Below, in pieces: positions 1-10,089 of a stretch of 64,000 nucleotides of DNA; within the stretch, counting starts at the first letter, position 1, and the number at the start of each line of letters is the position of its first letter. Origin of the DNA: Zanthoxylum bungeanum (taxonomy: Eukaryota; Streptophyta; Magnoliopsida; Sapindales; Rutaceae); NCBI GenBank assembly GCA_019454045.1, contig SKCR01035577.1, forward strand, positions 145,870 to 209,869, read 5' to 3'. Under the pieces are notes generated by a model. The model made no database searches and was not told the origin of the DNA. It saw only the letters and a program-made list of their open reading frames with translations. The position numbers and the translations under genes were made by a program.

Positions 1-1010
1 GGCAGGCTGTGGTGATTTATCCATAGATGGTCCCTCATGATATGTAGATTTTCTCTCAATTGGAAATTCAGGACTGCACATTCGGCAAAATTGGCTCGGC
101 TTTCTTTTTAATCTTCCAGGAATTATCTCTAAGTGAGAACTGGTCTTTCTTTTCCTCTTTTTACACCCTTTGGGAGTGGTTTTGAGTTTAGCTGCAAAGA
201 ATTTTCCTTTATGCATGGCTGCATTATGCTCATAGGCTGTTGAATTACTGATTCACCCTGTATGATTTCAACTCCCTTTTCTACTGTATCTATCCTGTGA
301 CAGTCTCCATCACATTGAGGACTCGGCATGGCTCTGAAAACACTAAAGGTGATTTCTTCATATTGACCTCTCATTATCAATTCACCTTTGTTTTCTTCTT
401 CTATTACTGTTTCCTCCTGAAATACCATTTCATTTTCTTTACTGCCTAAGTCCTGAGAGGTGTCTTTAAACTCTTTCTGCTCCTACTGTTATAATTTGAC
501 TTTGCTCATTGGGGTTGACTTCAGTATCACTCGGAAAATCCCATGTCTGTTGATTGGCCATGGAAGAAGCAAGCAACTCAATTTTTGCTTCTAAAGATTT
601 CATATGTGCCTCTATATTGCCCATTCGTGTTTCGATATTATCCAGCATTGACTCATTCTTCTCAAACCTCTCTGAAGCGTAGCTACAAACGTGATCATGA
701 GGTCTTCTAAGGAAGGTTTCTGCTCACACTTTTGGATAATTGAAGCCATGAGGAGGTTGCAAAATGTTCTCCATATCAGCATATGAAAAATTCGGATGAT
801 AATAATAAGCATATGACTGCCTCTACAGTTGTTGAAGTTCCAATTGTTCACATACTGTACTTGTTCAAATCCTGCTCCTCTGTTGGATAAAAACATTCCA
901 TTAGCAGAAACAGCTTCAATAGACGGTTGGCTCATTTGATTTGTCAATAATTCTAGATGAGTCACAAGGGACGATACTTGAGCTATCAGTGCACTAACAG
1001 GATCTGCCAT
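1..1010 (-). pseudogene. gag: ATH1 gag remnant (Athila type), N-terminal half missing
   Basis: Capsid-type polyprotein remnant on the minus strand, beginning at a methionine at 1010 (MADPVSALIAQ). At least three reading frames are needed to follow it: about 1010-612, then 648-466, then 428-129. Recognisable pieces are KPSLEDLMITFVA near 720-680 and a coiled-coil-like run, LDNIETRMGNIEAHMKSLE, around 640-580, followed by an acidic Gln/Glu-rich tail. These are features of the C-terminal half of Athila gag. The start lies only about 250 bases inside the LTR, so the usual N-terminal gag domain appears deleted. The two or more frameshifts make it non-functional. Assignment to Athila rests on the motif and the primer site, not on a database search. 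Confidence 0.7.
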
Positions 1011-1238
1011 TGCTTGTTTTTTTTCAACTCACCTCGTACGAAAAAAAATAAAACAAAATAAAATAAAATAAAATCAAATCAAATAAAAAAATAAGAAAAA
1101 TAACAAAAATAAAATAAAACTTAAGACAAAAATAAAGGAATAAAAATAAAAATAAATTAAAATTAAAATTAAAAATAAAATTCTAAATTAAAGATAAAAT
1201 TACTTGGTAGTAGTATTAATGTGAATTAAACAAACAAT
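1011..1238. repeat. ATH1 leader, AAAAT-rich low-complexity tract
   Basis: Between gag and the primer site the plus strand is almost pure A with scattered T (AAAATAAAAT-type runs, about 1040-1200). On the element's sense strand this is a T-rich leader. There is no coding signal. Confidence 0.8.
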
Positions 1239-1255
1239 CCACGGCAACGGCGCCA
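1239..1255 (-). other. ATH1 primer-binding site, tRNA-Asp type
   Basis: The minus strand reads TGGCGCCGTTGCCGTGG, a near match to the tRNA-Asp primer site known for Athila/Tat elements (TGGCGCCGTTGCCGGGG). It lies 6 bases inside the LTR end at 1262. It fixes both the orientation and the LTR boundary. Confidence 0.85.
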
Positions 1256-2149
1256 AAAACTTGTTGTGATATTTTTATATCGTACCGCAAGTGTACGGTG
1301 TCAAGTTTTAGTATAATGAGTTTAGAGTGTCGAACCCACAGGATTGCGTTAACTCGCTAAGTACTACAATTGATAATCCTAATTTTATTTAGACGATAAA
1401 TAATAAAGATTTTTAATAAATAAATAAAATATAAAAATAATAAAATAGGAGGAACTAATACGATAGAGACTCTGGATCCTTATTTCACCTAATTGTCACC
1501 TATGTATTTGTTATGCAATTACCATTGTTCGGTTATATTATTTATAAGTCAAGATCCTAAAATATTCACTCCCTCTCTCGAGTGCCGAGTGAAAATATTA
1601 TCAACTATAGACTTCGATATCTCTATAAAAATCCAATAGTTAATAACTCATTACGATTTGTGATTCTATGTTAACGACTTCAAAGGACTACAGATTCTCT
1701 CGAACTCTATAAAATCCTAGGTTATATTCTCTAGATCTATTCAAATCCCCTCTCTCGAGTGATAGATTCTAAACATTCATCATCTCAAATTGTGGCCAGC
1801 AATCAAGAAGCATTAAACTCAAAAGAATATAAATAATAATAAAACTTCATCACAAAATCAGTATTAAAATTAAGGTTCAAGCATCGGTTACATCATTCTC
1901 CAGAATTAAGGAGTTAATTCATGACAAAAGATAAATACAATGATAAACAATTCATGAATCTAATGGAAATCATTAGAGTTTTAAGAAAGAAATAAGAAGA
2001 TAAACCCGAATTGAATCTCTTCCTCCTCGGACGTCACCGCTTTTGTCTCCTTTTGTCGCTCTTCAATCCTCTCCTTGGATCTCTAAAAATATGTGTTTTT
2101 TGTCTTTTGTGCTCTGTATTAGCCTCCCCTTGAGTGTTGGATGAACTAT

Positions 2150-2159
2150 TATATTTATA
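2150..2159 (-). promoter_or_regulatory. ATH1 LTR TATA box
   Basis: The minus strand reads CTCACTATAAATATAATAG, a good plant TATA box mid-LTR, oriented toward gag. Transcription should start about 30 bases further left. Confidence 0.55.
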
Positions 2160-2242
2160 GTGAGGCTGGGAGTCTTTGGGTATCATTAGGATTATTAAAA
2201 CCCCTAAAAATCGAATCATGAAGCGCGTTCTTCTCTTCTCTC

Positions 2243-2665
2243 TCCGCAGCGCCGCGGCGCCAAAACCTCGGTAAAATGTATGAAGATTGCATCTTGTGAA
2301 GGCGCCGCGTCTTATTCCCCTGGATTGTATGGCTTTGTTTGTGTCCCTTGAGAAGGCGCCACGGCGCCTTGTTTATTTCCTTCTAAGTGGCGTGTCTCAA
2401 ATTCATCCTTTGTTGCACGTGCATGCTTTCTTCTTCTTCTTTAGATTTGTCAAACATGCGGTCCCACATGTTTCTCTCATTAATTGGTGTTGAACTTTGC
2501 AGCTCCTTCTCTCTCCAAGGTACACGCATATTTTCCTTTTGTATTTGTTTGGTCAACTTTCTTTGTTAACAAGTGTGGCCCACGTGTTTATTTTGGTCCA
2601 ATATAGTGTGCTGCCTTTTCAATACTCACGTCATTCTTCTCGTTTCTGGCGCTGCGGCGCTAAGA
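2243..2665. other. GC-rich GGCGCC near-palindromes in the ATH1 LTR
   Basis: Four short GC islands stand in otherwise AT-rich LTR sequence: AGCGCCGCGGCGCC near 2248, AAGGCGCCGCG near 2299, AAGGCGCCACGGCGCCTT near 2353 and GGCGCTGCGGCGCT near 2648. They are variants of one self-complementary motif built on GGCGCC, which also occurs in the primer site. Confidence 0.6.
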
Positions 2666-2988
2666 TTTGGGGGTCGCGGCTCTGGTGCCATAGTTGGATA
2701 GATCTCCTCGAGTAGATGCAAATCGATATATTATGGGTCTCGTAACTCTTACTAGATCAAAAGTTATAGACTTTTTAATTTCAGTGCGCAGCTGATGCTT
2801 GTTTTTACTGCTCCTTGAGTCTGATGATCCCAATAGGTCCCGAAACACACGTAATTGATCCATTCTTCATGTTCTAATGCTTCCTACAAATAAATATAAA
2901 ATAAACTATAAATGACATTAATAATATGGAAACTACAAAATAATAATTTAAGAGTACAAGAATAAATGGGTATAAACCACACTTATCA

Positions 2989-4918
2989 CCCATACGCTAA
3001 TAACAACACGATGCATATAAGAAATAAAGACAACAATATCGGACTTCGTATAACCCGATTGAACATATCTCACATTCAATCGAATATACATCATCCGGCG
3101 CGGCAAAGCATCGTGGTAAATGATTTGAACCTCTAAAAATAGAGGACCTTTAATCGCACTTACTAAGCCCATGCGCTTTATCCATCATTACATAAACAAA
3201 TAACATGCGGAAATTAATTAGTAAATAATAAACAATCAAAACAACATAAAATGAAATATGCGCCGTTTACCTCAAGTGGTACGTGGAGTGTGTCCCGAGT
3301 ACAGATCATACTACCGTCCATTCGGAATCGGCTATGAAATTTATGTCCGGGTTTCCATCCTATATACCACGAGAGGCGACACATTTTTCATTTTATTCAA
3401 GAGCCACACATCATCATTTTACAATTCATGCATTTTCTATCTATTCAAGGGCCACAATCATGCACCAATAACGACTCTCATGCGATAAAAATGAATAAAA
3501 CAATTAAAAAGATAGATGGAAATAATAGGAAAAATACCCTCAGGTCTAACCTTTTTCATCGACTCTCGAACTCGCGTTTCACGGTGATCGGAAGGGTGAA
3601 AGCTCCGCAACTTTTCTGGTTCACTGGTTTGTGTTTTTCTCATTGTTTCGCTGCTCAAGCTATTGTTTTTACTCCGTTTCACTGCTGTTTTCTCTGTATT
3701 TTCTGGTCACTGTTTCTGGTGTGTTAAGGCTACTATTTTGGGTGTTTCGGGGACTCTTTAAGGACTGTTTTGGGTCACTGTTTTGGCTATCTTTTGGGTG
3801 ATTTTTTGAACTGTTTTATGGACAGTTTCGGGGTGCAGTGAGTGACTCGGTGCGAGGCAAATTTGTGGCTGAAGTATGCTGTTGAGATGTGAGGTTTATG
3901 GCGAGTTGATGGGGGAATTAACGTGCACAGGTATGTGAGTGGAAGGCTATGGGGCAGTTATTTTTTGTTGCTAATCACGTGAAGGAGCCCACGTTTGAGG
4001 GTTATTTAGGCAGTTTGCGGTGAATGAGAGGGCTAGTTAGGCTGTTATTGTGCGTGGCTGTCGTTAGGTGAGGAGTGATGGCTGATGTGTGGGGACGTGT
4101 TTAGGCTATCCGTGAAGCAGTGAGTCGTGGCGTTGAATTGATGGCTGAGGGAGGTTAATTGCTTCGTGGCTCTAGGGCTTTGACGTTGCTGTGTTTATAG
4201 CGTTGAATGGTCTGAAGGTGCGCTTATGGGCTGGTGTGGCAGTTTATGTGAGGTGCAGTAATGTGTGATATACGTGTGAGTGAGAGCATGCAAGGGTTGG
4301 GAGAGGTTGGTTTTTTATAGGCAAAGGGGGTAGGGCTACTCCTTGCTTGACAAGGAAAGAGATTTGGCATTTAAGGGTGATTTGATTTAGTGTCAAACAA
4401 GGAAATCCTAAGATTGAAGGGGGACAAAATTAGCTCAATTTAGGAAGTCAATATATTTAATTTGGGTTGTTTAGGCATAATATTTTGTTGATTGATTTTA
4501 ATTAGGCATGATTTGATTTAATGATTTATTTATTTGGTATATGATTTATATTTTATTTATTTGGTATATGACTTAATTAATTATTTTTCTTTAATTTGGT
4601 ATATTATTTTAATTAAATTTTATTTAATTGGGTTGTATTTTGAGGGCCTTGGGCGTGTGGGCCAAGTGTGGTAGGCTAGGTGTTGTGTTGGTTTGGTGAG
4701 TGGGTTTGGGCCAAGGTTAAATGGTTCTGGGTTTTTAGGCTAAATGTGCTTTAAAACGGAGGTCCAACGAGTGAGCCTGGAGCTAAACAAGCGAAAAAAT
4801 CTAACGAAATATCGATTCCCTTCCGACGACCGTTCCCCGCGACTTCCTCGACTTAAAAGGTAGTGTCTCCAAATGAGACTCATCATAGAGACTCACATGC
4901 AAAAATGTAGTGCCTACA
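2989..4918 (-). repeat. TAT1 3' LTR, truncated by the ATH1 insertion
   Basis: Collinear with 10684-12615 of the right LTR from the insertion point to the common end GTGCCTACA. It includes the GAGGACCTTTAATC repeat unit, the segment around 3250-3350 that recurs in all TAT LTRs, and the G/T-rich U3 part. The missing first 1.2 kb should lie left of ATH1, outside the window. Apparent ORFs here are not conserved among TAT copies. Confidence 0.88.
4311..4319 (-). promoter_or_regulatory. TATA box in TAT1 3' LTR
   Basis: The minus strand reads CTATAAAAAACC. The same box occurs at the equivalent place in the other four TAT LTRs, supporting minus-strand transcription of the family. Confidence 0.6.
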
Positions 4919-4936
4919 GTCGCCCCCACTTTGATG
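4919..4936 (-). other. TAT1 polypurine tract
   Basis: The minus strand reads CATCAAAGTGGGGGCGAC directly before the LTR start TGTAGGCAC. This is the expected plus-strand priming tract. It is nearly identical at 44379 (TAT2) and 61155 (TAT3). Confidence 0.75.
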
Positions 4937-5090
4937 GGACTTGTGCAATGTGTAACAGTGACAATCCTATCAAAGTACGTGCAATGCATTTTCACTTACC
5001 TGGCTCGCCAGCTGTCGCCTGGTTTGCCTGTCGCTCTGAACTGAATTTGATGACGTGCCATTCTTGGCGTGCTAAACCCCGTACCTAGGG
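4937..5090 (-). other. TAT1 conserved 3' UTR segment next to the polypurine tract
   Basis: This noncoding block (GACTTGTGCAATGTG... CTTACCTGGCTCGCC) recurs at 44397-44500 in TAT2 and 61173-61275 in TAT3. In all three elements it separates the polypurine tract from the variable tandem arrays. Confidence 0.7.
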
Positions 5091-6001
5091 TGTCGCAGTA
5101 GTCCATAATAGTCCACGATAATCCACAAAATCCACATAGTCCACGATAATCCACGATAGTCCACGGTAGTCCACATAATCCATATAGTCCACATAATCCA
5201 CGATAATCCACGGTAGTCCACTGTAGTCCATATAGTCTACAATACTCCATAATAGTCCACGGTAGTCAACAGTAGTCCACATAATCCATAATACTCCACA
5301 ATAGTCCACGGTAGTCCACAATATTTCACGATAGTCCACGGTAGTCCACATAGTCCACAAATTTCGTGATAGTCCACGGTGGTCCATAGTAGTCCACAAC
5401 ACTTCACGATAGCCTACGGTAGTCCAAAGTAGTCCATAACACTTTATGGTAGTCTACGGTAGTCCATAACACTTCACGATAGTCCTCGGTAGTCCACATA
5501 ATCCACAACACTTCAAGATAGTCCATGGTAGTCCACGGTAGTCCACAATATTTCACAATAGTCTACGGTAGTCCACATAATCCACAACACTCCAAGATAG
5601 TCCACGGTAGTCCATAATATTTCACGATAGTCCACGGTAGTCCACATAGTCCACATCACCTCACGATAGTCCACGGTAGTCCACAGTAGTCCACAACACT
5701 TCATGATAGTCCACGGTAGTCCACAGTAGTCCACAACACTTTATGATAGTCCATGGTAGTCCACAACACTTCACGATAGTCCTCGATAGTCCACATAATC
5801 CACAACACTTCAAGATAGTCCATGGTAGTCCACGGTAGTCCACAACATTTCACAATAGTCTACGGTAGTCCACATAATCCACAACACTCCAAGATAGTCC
5901 ACGGTAGTCTATAACATTTAGGATAGTCCACGGTAGTCCACATAATCCACAACACTTCGAGATAGTCCACGGTAGTCCATATAATCCACATAGTCCACAT
6001 G
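5091..6001. repeat. TAT1 minisatellite, about 10-bp unit, 0.9 kb
   Basis: Dense repetition of GTCCACGGTA and GTCCACATAA decamers with intercalated CAACACTTCA and CAATATTTCA variants. It forms higher-order blocks such as a recurring 40-50 bp phrase GTCCACGGTAGTCCACAAC. The periodicity keeps several frames open on the minus strand (VDYRGL / PWTI repeats), which is not evidence of a protein. No equivalent array exists in TAT2 or TAT3. Confidence 0.92.
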
Positions 6002-6017
6002 CCGTACCAGGAAAAAT

Positions 6018-6450
6018 TGTTCTGATGATGCAGTGGGCCTCGACCCTGGGACGCATCCCAATAACTGCAACCGACAACGGGGGCCTCGACCCTGGGACGC
6101 ATCCCAATTTCGCTGACAATATGGGCCTCGACCCTGGGACGCATCCTATAACTGAAACTGATGATGATGTGGGCCTTAACCCTGGGACGCATCCCCAAAC
6201 TACTGATAATAAATTGGGCCTCAACCCTGGGACTCATCCCCAAAACTGATACTGATGATGATGTAGGCCTCAGCCCTGGGACTCATCCCTTAAACTGATG
6301 CTGATGCTGATGGGAGCCTCACCCTGGGACTCGTCCCCGTAACTGATACTGATGATGATGTAGGCCTCGGCCCTGTGACTCATCCCTGAAATTGATGTTG
6401 ATGCTGATGAGAGCCTCAACCTTGGGACTCATCCCCGAAACTGATACTGA
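6018..6450. repeat. TAT1 array with GGGCCTCGACCCTGGGAC core, about 45-60 bp unit
   Basis: About eight imperfect units, each with GGGCCTCGACCCTGGGAC followed by CATCCC and a short spacer such as CTGATACTGATGATGAT. They are the same repeat lineage as the large arrays of TAT2 (44505-45690). Confidence 0.85.
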
Positions 6451-6600
6451 TGTGGGCCTTGCCCCCAGACTAATACTGATGTGGGCCTCGCCCCCAGACT
6501 GATACTGATGTGGGCCTCGTCCCCAGATTGATACTAATGTGGGCCTCAACCCTCAGACTACTACCCGAATCTAACACCAATATGTACCTCAGCCCCATGA
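6451..6600. repeat. TAT1 short 28-bp array
   Basis: Four to five units of GATACTGATGTGGGCCTCG with CCCCCAGACT. It is a short version of the 28-bp array at 45200-45545 of TAT2 and 62040-62190 of TAT3. Confidence 0.8.
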
Positions 6601-7100
6601 TTATTACCCGAATCCGACACTGTGCTTTTGTTATGCCTGATTGGCTTGTCTTCGCCTCTTTCTCTTTTTCTTCTTCAAATCCTGTGAACACCAAACAAAA
6701 CAAACACAAAATGGTGAAAAATATGTTACGTGTATGCATGTATGCGTGAATGTTCCCATCCCGTCGGGTTAGGTCTTCTGCCAATTCTCTTGGTGACTGC
6801 TCGGTCTCAGGTAAAATACAGCTTCAATCTATCAACATTGATCGGCTCGGTGAACTCATCCCCTTCCAAGTCTGATAGCCTCACTGTCCCTGTTTTCCAG
6901 TTTCTGAATGACCATCTTATCTTTCTGCTTGCTTCTTCCGAAGATTCCCCGTGTTCTAAGCACCGTTGTGTATCTTATTACCAATGTTGAATGTTTTTGT
7001 CAAATATACTCATGTTGCATATTCAAGCGAGTACGGGAAATAAACGTCTTTATTATCATTAGAAAAAGGTTCGAACAAACAGGCAAAATCAATGTCTATA
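6601..7100 (-). other. TAT1 region between gag and the tandem arrays
   Basis: No recognisable domain. The stretch around 6720-6800 (TGCATGTATGCGTGAATG... GGGTTAGGTCTTC) matches 46445-46500 of TAT2 and 61665-61715 of TAT3, where it is longer. TAT1 seems to have lost part of that block. This is where pol would be expected in an autonomous relative. Confidence 0.6.
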
Positions 7101-8594
7101 TTAAAAATGCAGGATCAAACAAACTAGGAGGAACAACTTCATCATTCGCAGCATTGTCTCCTTCCTCGGCCTATGGTTCTTCATCGTTGTCACCCCTATC
7201 CCCATGTACGAAGCTTGGCGGTTGAGAGCTTGGAGGATGAAGGTTTCGGTCAAGCCAGAGTTGGTCATGAAGGTGGGTGGGGGAACAGAGTGATAATTTG
7301 GTAAAGGATTGGTGTGTGTGTTTGGTTGTTCTCTTTCAGGGTCAGAGATCTTATGGGAGTCAATTAAGTCTTGGATCTCATGGCGGAGATGGGTACAGCT
7401 ATTGGTGTCATGGCCAGGTTGTTGGTGGAAGTGGCAGTAGCGGTTCATATTGAGGCTTGGTGGGGGAGGATTTGGGAGTGGTATAGGTTCCAAGAGTTTT
7501 AAGAGTCCTTGTCTGGTCAGATTTTCAAGCACTTTGGACAAGGGTCTACCCAAGTTAGAAAAGCGCTTGTTCTTAATGGCAGCAATTTCGCGTAGGCAGG
7601 CTTGGTCTCATAATGCCCTCCAAAATTCCTCATATTCTAGCCATAAAACTTCCAGTTTTCCGCCTCCTCTTCTTCAATATCCATGACAGTTTCCCTTAGC
7701 TGTCGGAAATCCGTAATCATGGAAGTCATCCTCCTTAGCTTCCCATAGATAGAGGGCTTAGTGCCCTTGATGATCATTTTGATTTGGTCCTTCTCTGAGG
7801 GCCGAGTCTGCATCTTCAGAAGCTGGCTTCTCCAGCGGTCTACATACTCCTTGAAGCTTTCTTCCGGCTTCTGCTTAGTATTCTCCAAATCACGGAGTGA
7901 CAAATCAATCTCCAAGTCTGTAACATACTATTTCAGAAATGCATCTGCCAATGCCCTCCAATCCTCCTTAACCTTTCTTTCAAGGCTATGGTACCACACT
8001 ACGGGTGCCCCCTCAAGTGACATCCCAAACATCTTCCGAGCTTGGCGCTGTGTCAGGCCCACTGAACTCATAACTAACACATATTGTCGGAGGTGAACCC
8101 TCAGATCCCCATTCCCGTTGAACTTGGCCATATCCGGCATCTTGAACTGAGCATGCAACTGTTCCTCAAAGGTCATCGCCTCATAGTCTAGTAAGTCTTC
8201 GTCCTTACCCTTCATCTTACGGGTAACTGACTCTACCTGATCACGGAGTTTCTGTATCTTCGGCCTGAGACCCTACTATTCTCTTCGTAGCATATTCAGC
8301 CATATCGTTATCAAAAGTTGGGATGTCATCCCCCAACCTATTCGGAGGCTCCTCGCGCCTCACATTCTCAGAATCTCCCCCAGTACGGGGCACAGCTATA
8401 TTTTCCATGGCAGTAGTCAAGGCTTGCAACTGTTCAGTAATTTTGGCGAAACCGTTTTCCAACTGATCTATCCGGGATACCTCGTTATCGGATGTACTCA
8501 TATCTTTTACCGGTCTCTTGGTGAGTCTTCCCTCTTCCCTAACCCAACGGGAATCTATGATGGCTTTCAGAACACAAGGGTTAGCATGATGCAT
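7101..8594 (-). pseudogene. gag: TAT1 gag pseudogene (Tat/Ogre-type capsid and zinc finger)
   Basis: Structural polyprotein on the minus strand, readable from a methionine at 8594 to about 7101 in several frames. In order: an N-terminal Ser/Glu-rich segment with a short coiled coil (about 8530-8390); a retrotransposon gag domain (8160-7650) with WYHSLERKVKEDW, RRDLEN-like SLRDLENTKQKPEESF and EYVDRWR; and a Pro-rich linker with a CCHC-like knuckle YCHFHQQPGHDTNSC near 7440-7400. Breaks: a frameshift near 8240, an in-frame TAG at about 7926 just after AFLK, a stop near 7634, and a frameshift before the zinc-knuckle segment. The CxFHxxxGHDxxxC style is typical of Tat/Ogre gag. TAT2 and TAT3 keep only the DNA just upstream of this ORF, so gag has been lost there. 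Confidence 0.8.
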
Positions 8595-9452
8595 GTATGC
8601 ATGAGGTATATAATTCGGCCCATTGTCATTTTAAACTTTTGGCCCAATTGTCATAGGATACGAACTCGTCCCAGTTTAAATGGCCCAACAAGTTCGCATT
8701 TCTGACAAGAAGTCCAACTGGGTCCAAATGACAATAGTCCCAAATACAAGCATAAAAAAAAATAATGCAAACATAAAAAAATAATTTCTACGGAGTGGCC
8801 CACCAACATTTCAGAAGCTTTGGGCCTAATTTTCATAGGATACGAACTCGTCCCAGTTTAAATGGCCCAACAAGTTCGTATTTCTGACAAGAAGTCCAAC
8901 TGCATCCAAATGATGATGGTCCAGAAGCACAAGGAAATAGTTGCTATAGGCCATACAACCCCGGTCTACGTGTGGGTTTGCGGGAGTGTAGACAAAGACT
9001 CTCGCTGGCGAAGGATTGCCCACAACTAGGTCTCCCCACTCAAGGGTTCGAGCGACCAAATGAGCGCACCTTTTTTATACCTTACAGTACCTGCAGACGA
9101 GTTATGATGTGTGACTGACTGTCAGATGGATTTCCCATTGTAGATTCCCCAGAGGGAGGGTGGAGCGAGGCTCTCTTAAGTACCATAGCCTCTTAGGCTC
9201 TTATCGCTTGGTGACAGGAATAAACAACGAGTCCTCCAAATTAGTCCATCACAATAGGCTACGAGTAAATGGTTATCTAGGTGCCTTCACAACTTTTCCT
9301 TATAGAAAGGTAGTGAATGAAGGAAGACACCAAACCATTACCCAGCCTAAACAATATGCCTTTGATTAAACCCCTTTTAACCCACAGTAGACACGATTAA
9401 TTAAAGCACAAATCATAATATTACACGATATTATTTCGGGGCCGATTCTCTA
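8595..9452 (-). other. TAT1 leader with a 182-bp-offset duplication
   Basis: Untranslated region between PBS and gag. Bases 8651-8721 and 8833-8903 are a near-perfect direct repeat (TCATAGGATACGAACTCG ... TCTGACAAGAAGTCCAAC). The flank nearer the PBS, including AAAGGTAGTGAATGAAGG (9305), is shared with TAT2 (48445) and TAT3 (63920). Confidence 0.75.
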
Positions 9453-9470
9453 TCCCCAGTGGAGTCGCCA
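9453..9470 (-). other. TAT1 primer-binding site
   Basis: The minus strand reads TGGCGACTCCACTGGGGA, three bases inside the LTR end. From memory this matches the tRNA-Arg-type primer site of Ogre/Tat elements. The tRNA identity should be confirmed by alignment to the host tRNA set. TAT2 has one difference (TGGCGACTCTACTGGGGA). Confidence 0.75.
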
Positions 9471-9507
9471 GACTGTGGGAACACAGAAACTAAGCGACGC
9501 ATACTGT

Positions 9508-9595
9508 CCCGGGCTCGGGGCCCGGTTGGGAGTACAGAGTAGCCCGCGGGGGACTAAACCGGAGAATAATGGAGTCGCCACCCGGTGTGAACCGG
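9508..9595 (-). other. TAT1 U5 hairpins and PBS-like decamer
   Basis: Two perfect inverted repeats lie close together: CCGGGC...GCCCGG (9509-9525) and CCCGGT-GTGA-ACCGGG (about 9581-9596). Between them GGAGTCGCCA at 9571-9580 repeats exactly the ten bases of the primer site at 9461-9470. The same arrangement is seen at 42124-42215, 48643-48735 and, with substitutions, 57825-57920. Confidence 0.65.
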
Positions 9596-10089
9596 GAAAA
9601 TGATTTAAGGCCGCACTCACCCCTCGCAAGGGAAGACCTCAAATCGTTGGGTTCGGAATGGTCCCTTACTTATGCCACTTGTAATAAAATGATTTGTGCA
9701 ATAATCTAACCAAGCCTAAGCAACATATTTCCAAGGACAATTTTACTCCTAAATTCGCATGCATAAAATAAACCATTATAACGAAAATATCATACAATAA
9801 TCTCATGACATACCTCAATTATATAATGCGGAAAATAAAGAACAAAACTAGACATAATGCGAATTCCCAACGCAAAATAAATGACTAATCATGCTTGAAA
9901 ATGAACAACTAAATGGGCTAAATCATGTTTAAGGACTAAGTAGCATACTAACGGCCTGATCATGCTTGAATACCATCTCATGAACACATCAAATAAATAA
10001 AGGCAGGAATTCAAATAGTATGATTGATTATATGATACAAGAAAAATCACCTAAGAAACAATTGTGCATGACATGTGATGAAAATGACT

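Larger units (their letters stand above)
1..2988 (-). mobile_element. ATH1: Athila-like Ty3/gypsy element, 5' part
   Basis: Read on the minus strand this is a 5' LTR (2988 to 1262), a primer-binding site matching the tRNA-Asp type, an AT-rich leader and a gag remnant running off the left edge. The LTR starts TGATAAGTGTGG and ends ATCACAACA, so it has canonical TG...CA ends. The tRNA-Asp primer site, the 1.7-kb LTR and the gag fragment fit the Athila lineage. It lies inside the 3' LTR of TAT1: bases from 2989 onward match 10684 onward of the other TAT1 LTR. That makes ATH1 younger than TAT1. Its pol region and 3' LTR are not in the window. Confidence 0.85.
1262..2988 (-). repeat. ATH1 5' LTR, 1727 bp
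   Basis: Plus-strand ends are TGTTGTGATA (1262) and CACACTTATCA (2988), giving TG...CA termini on the minus strand. The primer site abuts the 1262 end. The 2988 end abuts sequence that continues uninterrupted in the other TAT1 LTR. The first flanking pentamer, CCCAT (2989-2993), is the expected right copy of the target-site duplication; the left copy is off the window. The ORF-like stretches inside the LTR show no conserved domain. Confidence 0.88.

Noticed and set aside
5091..6001. Overlapping minus-strand ORFs rich in repeated VDYRGL and PWTI words, resembling a repeat protein.
   Set aside because: The DNA is a 10-bp minisatellite. Periodicity opens several frames at once, with no start context, domain or conservation in sister elements.
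6018..6600. Possible CRISPR-like array of short direct repeats.
   Set aside because: Units are contiguous or variable in length, there are no unique equal-length spacers or cas genes, and the context is a plant retrotransposon.
9474..9700. A GC-rich conserved segment first suspected to be a fragment of a structural RNA gene.
   Set aside because: It is the U5 end of TAT LTRs, present in four LTR copies, next to the PBS. It lacks rRNA or tRNA landmarks.
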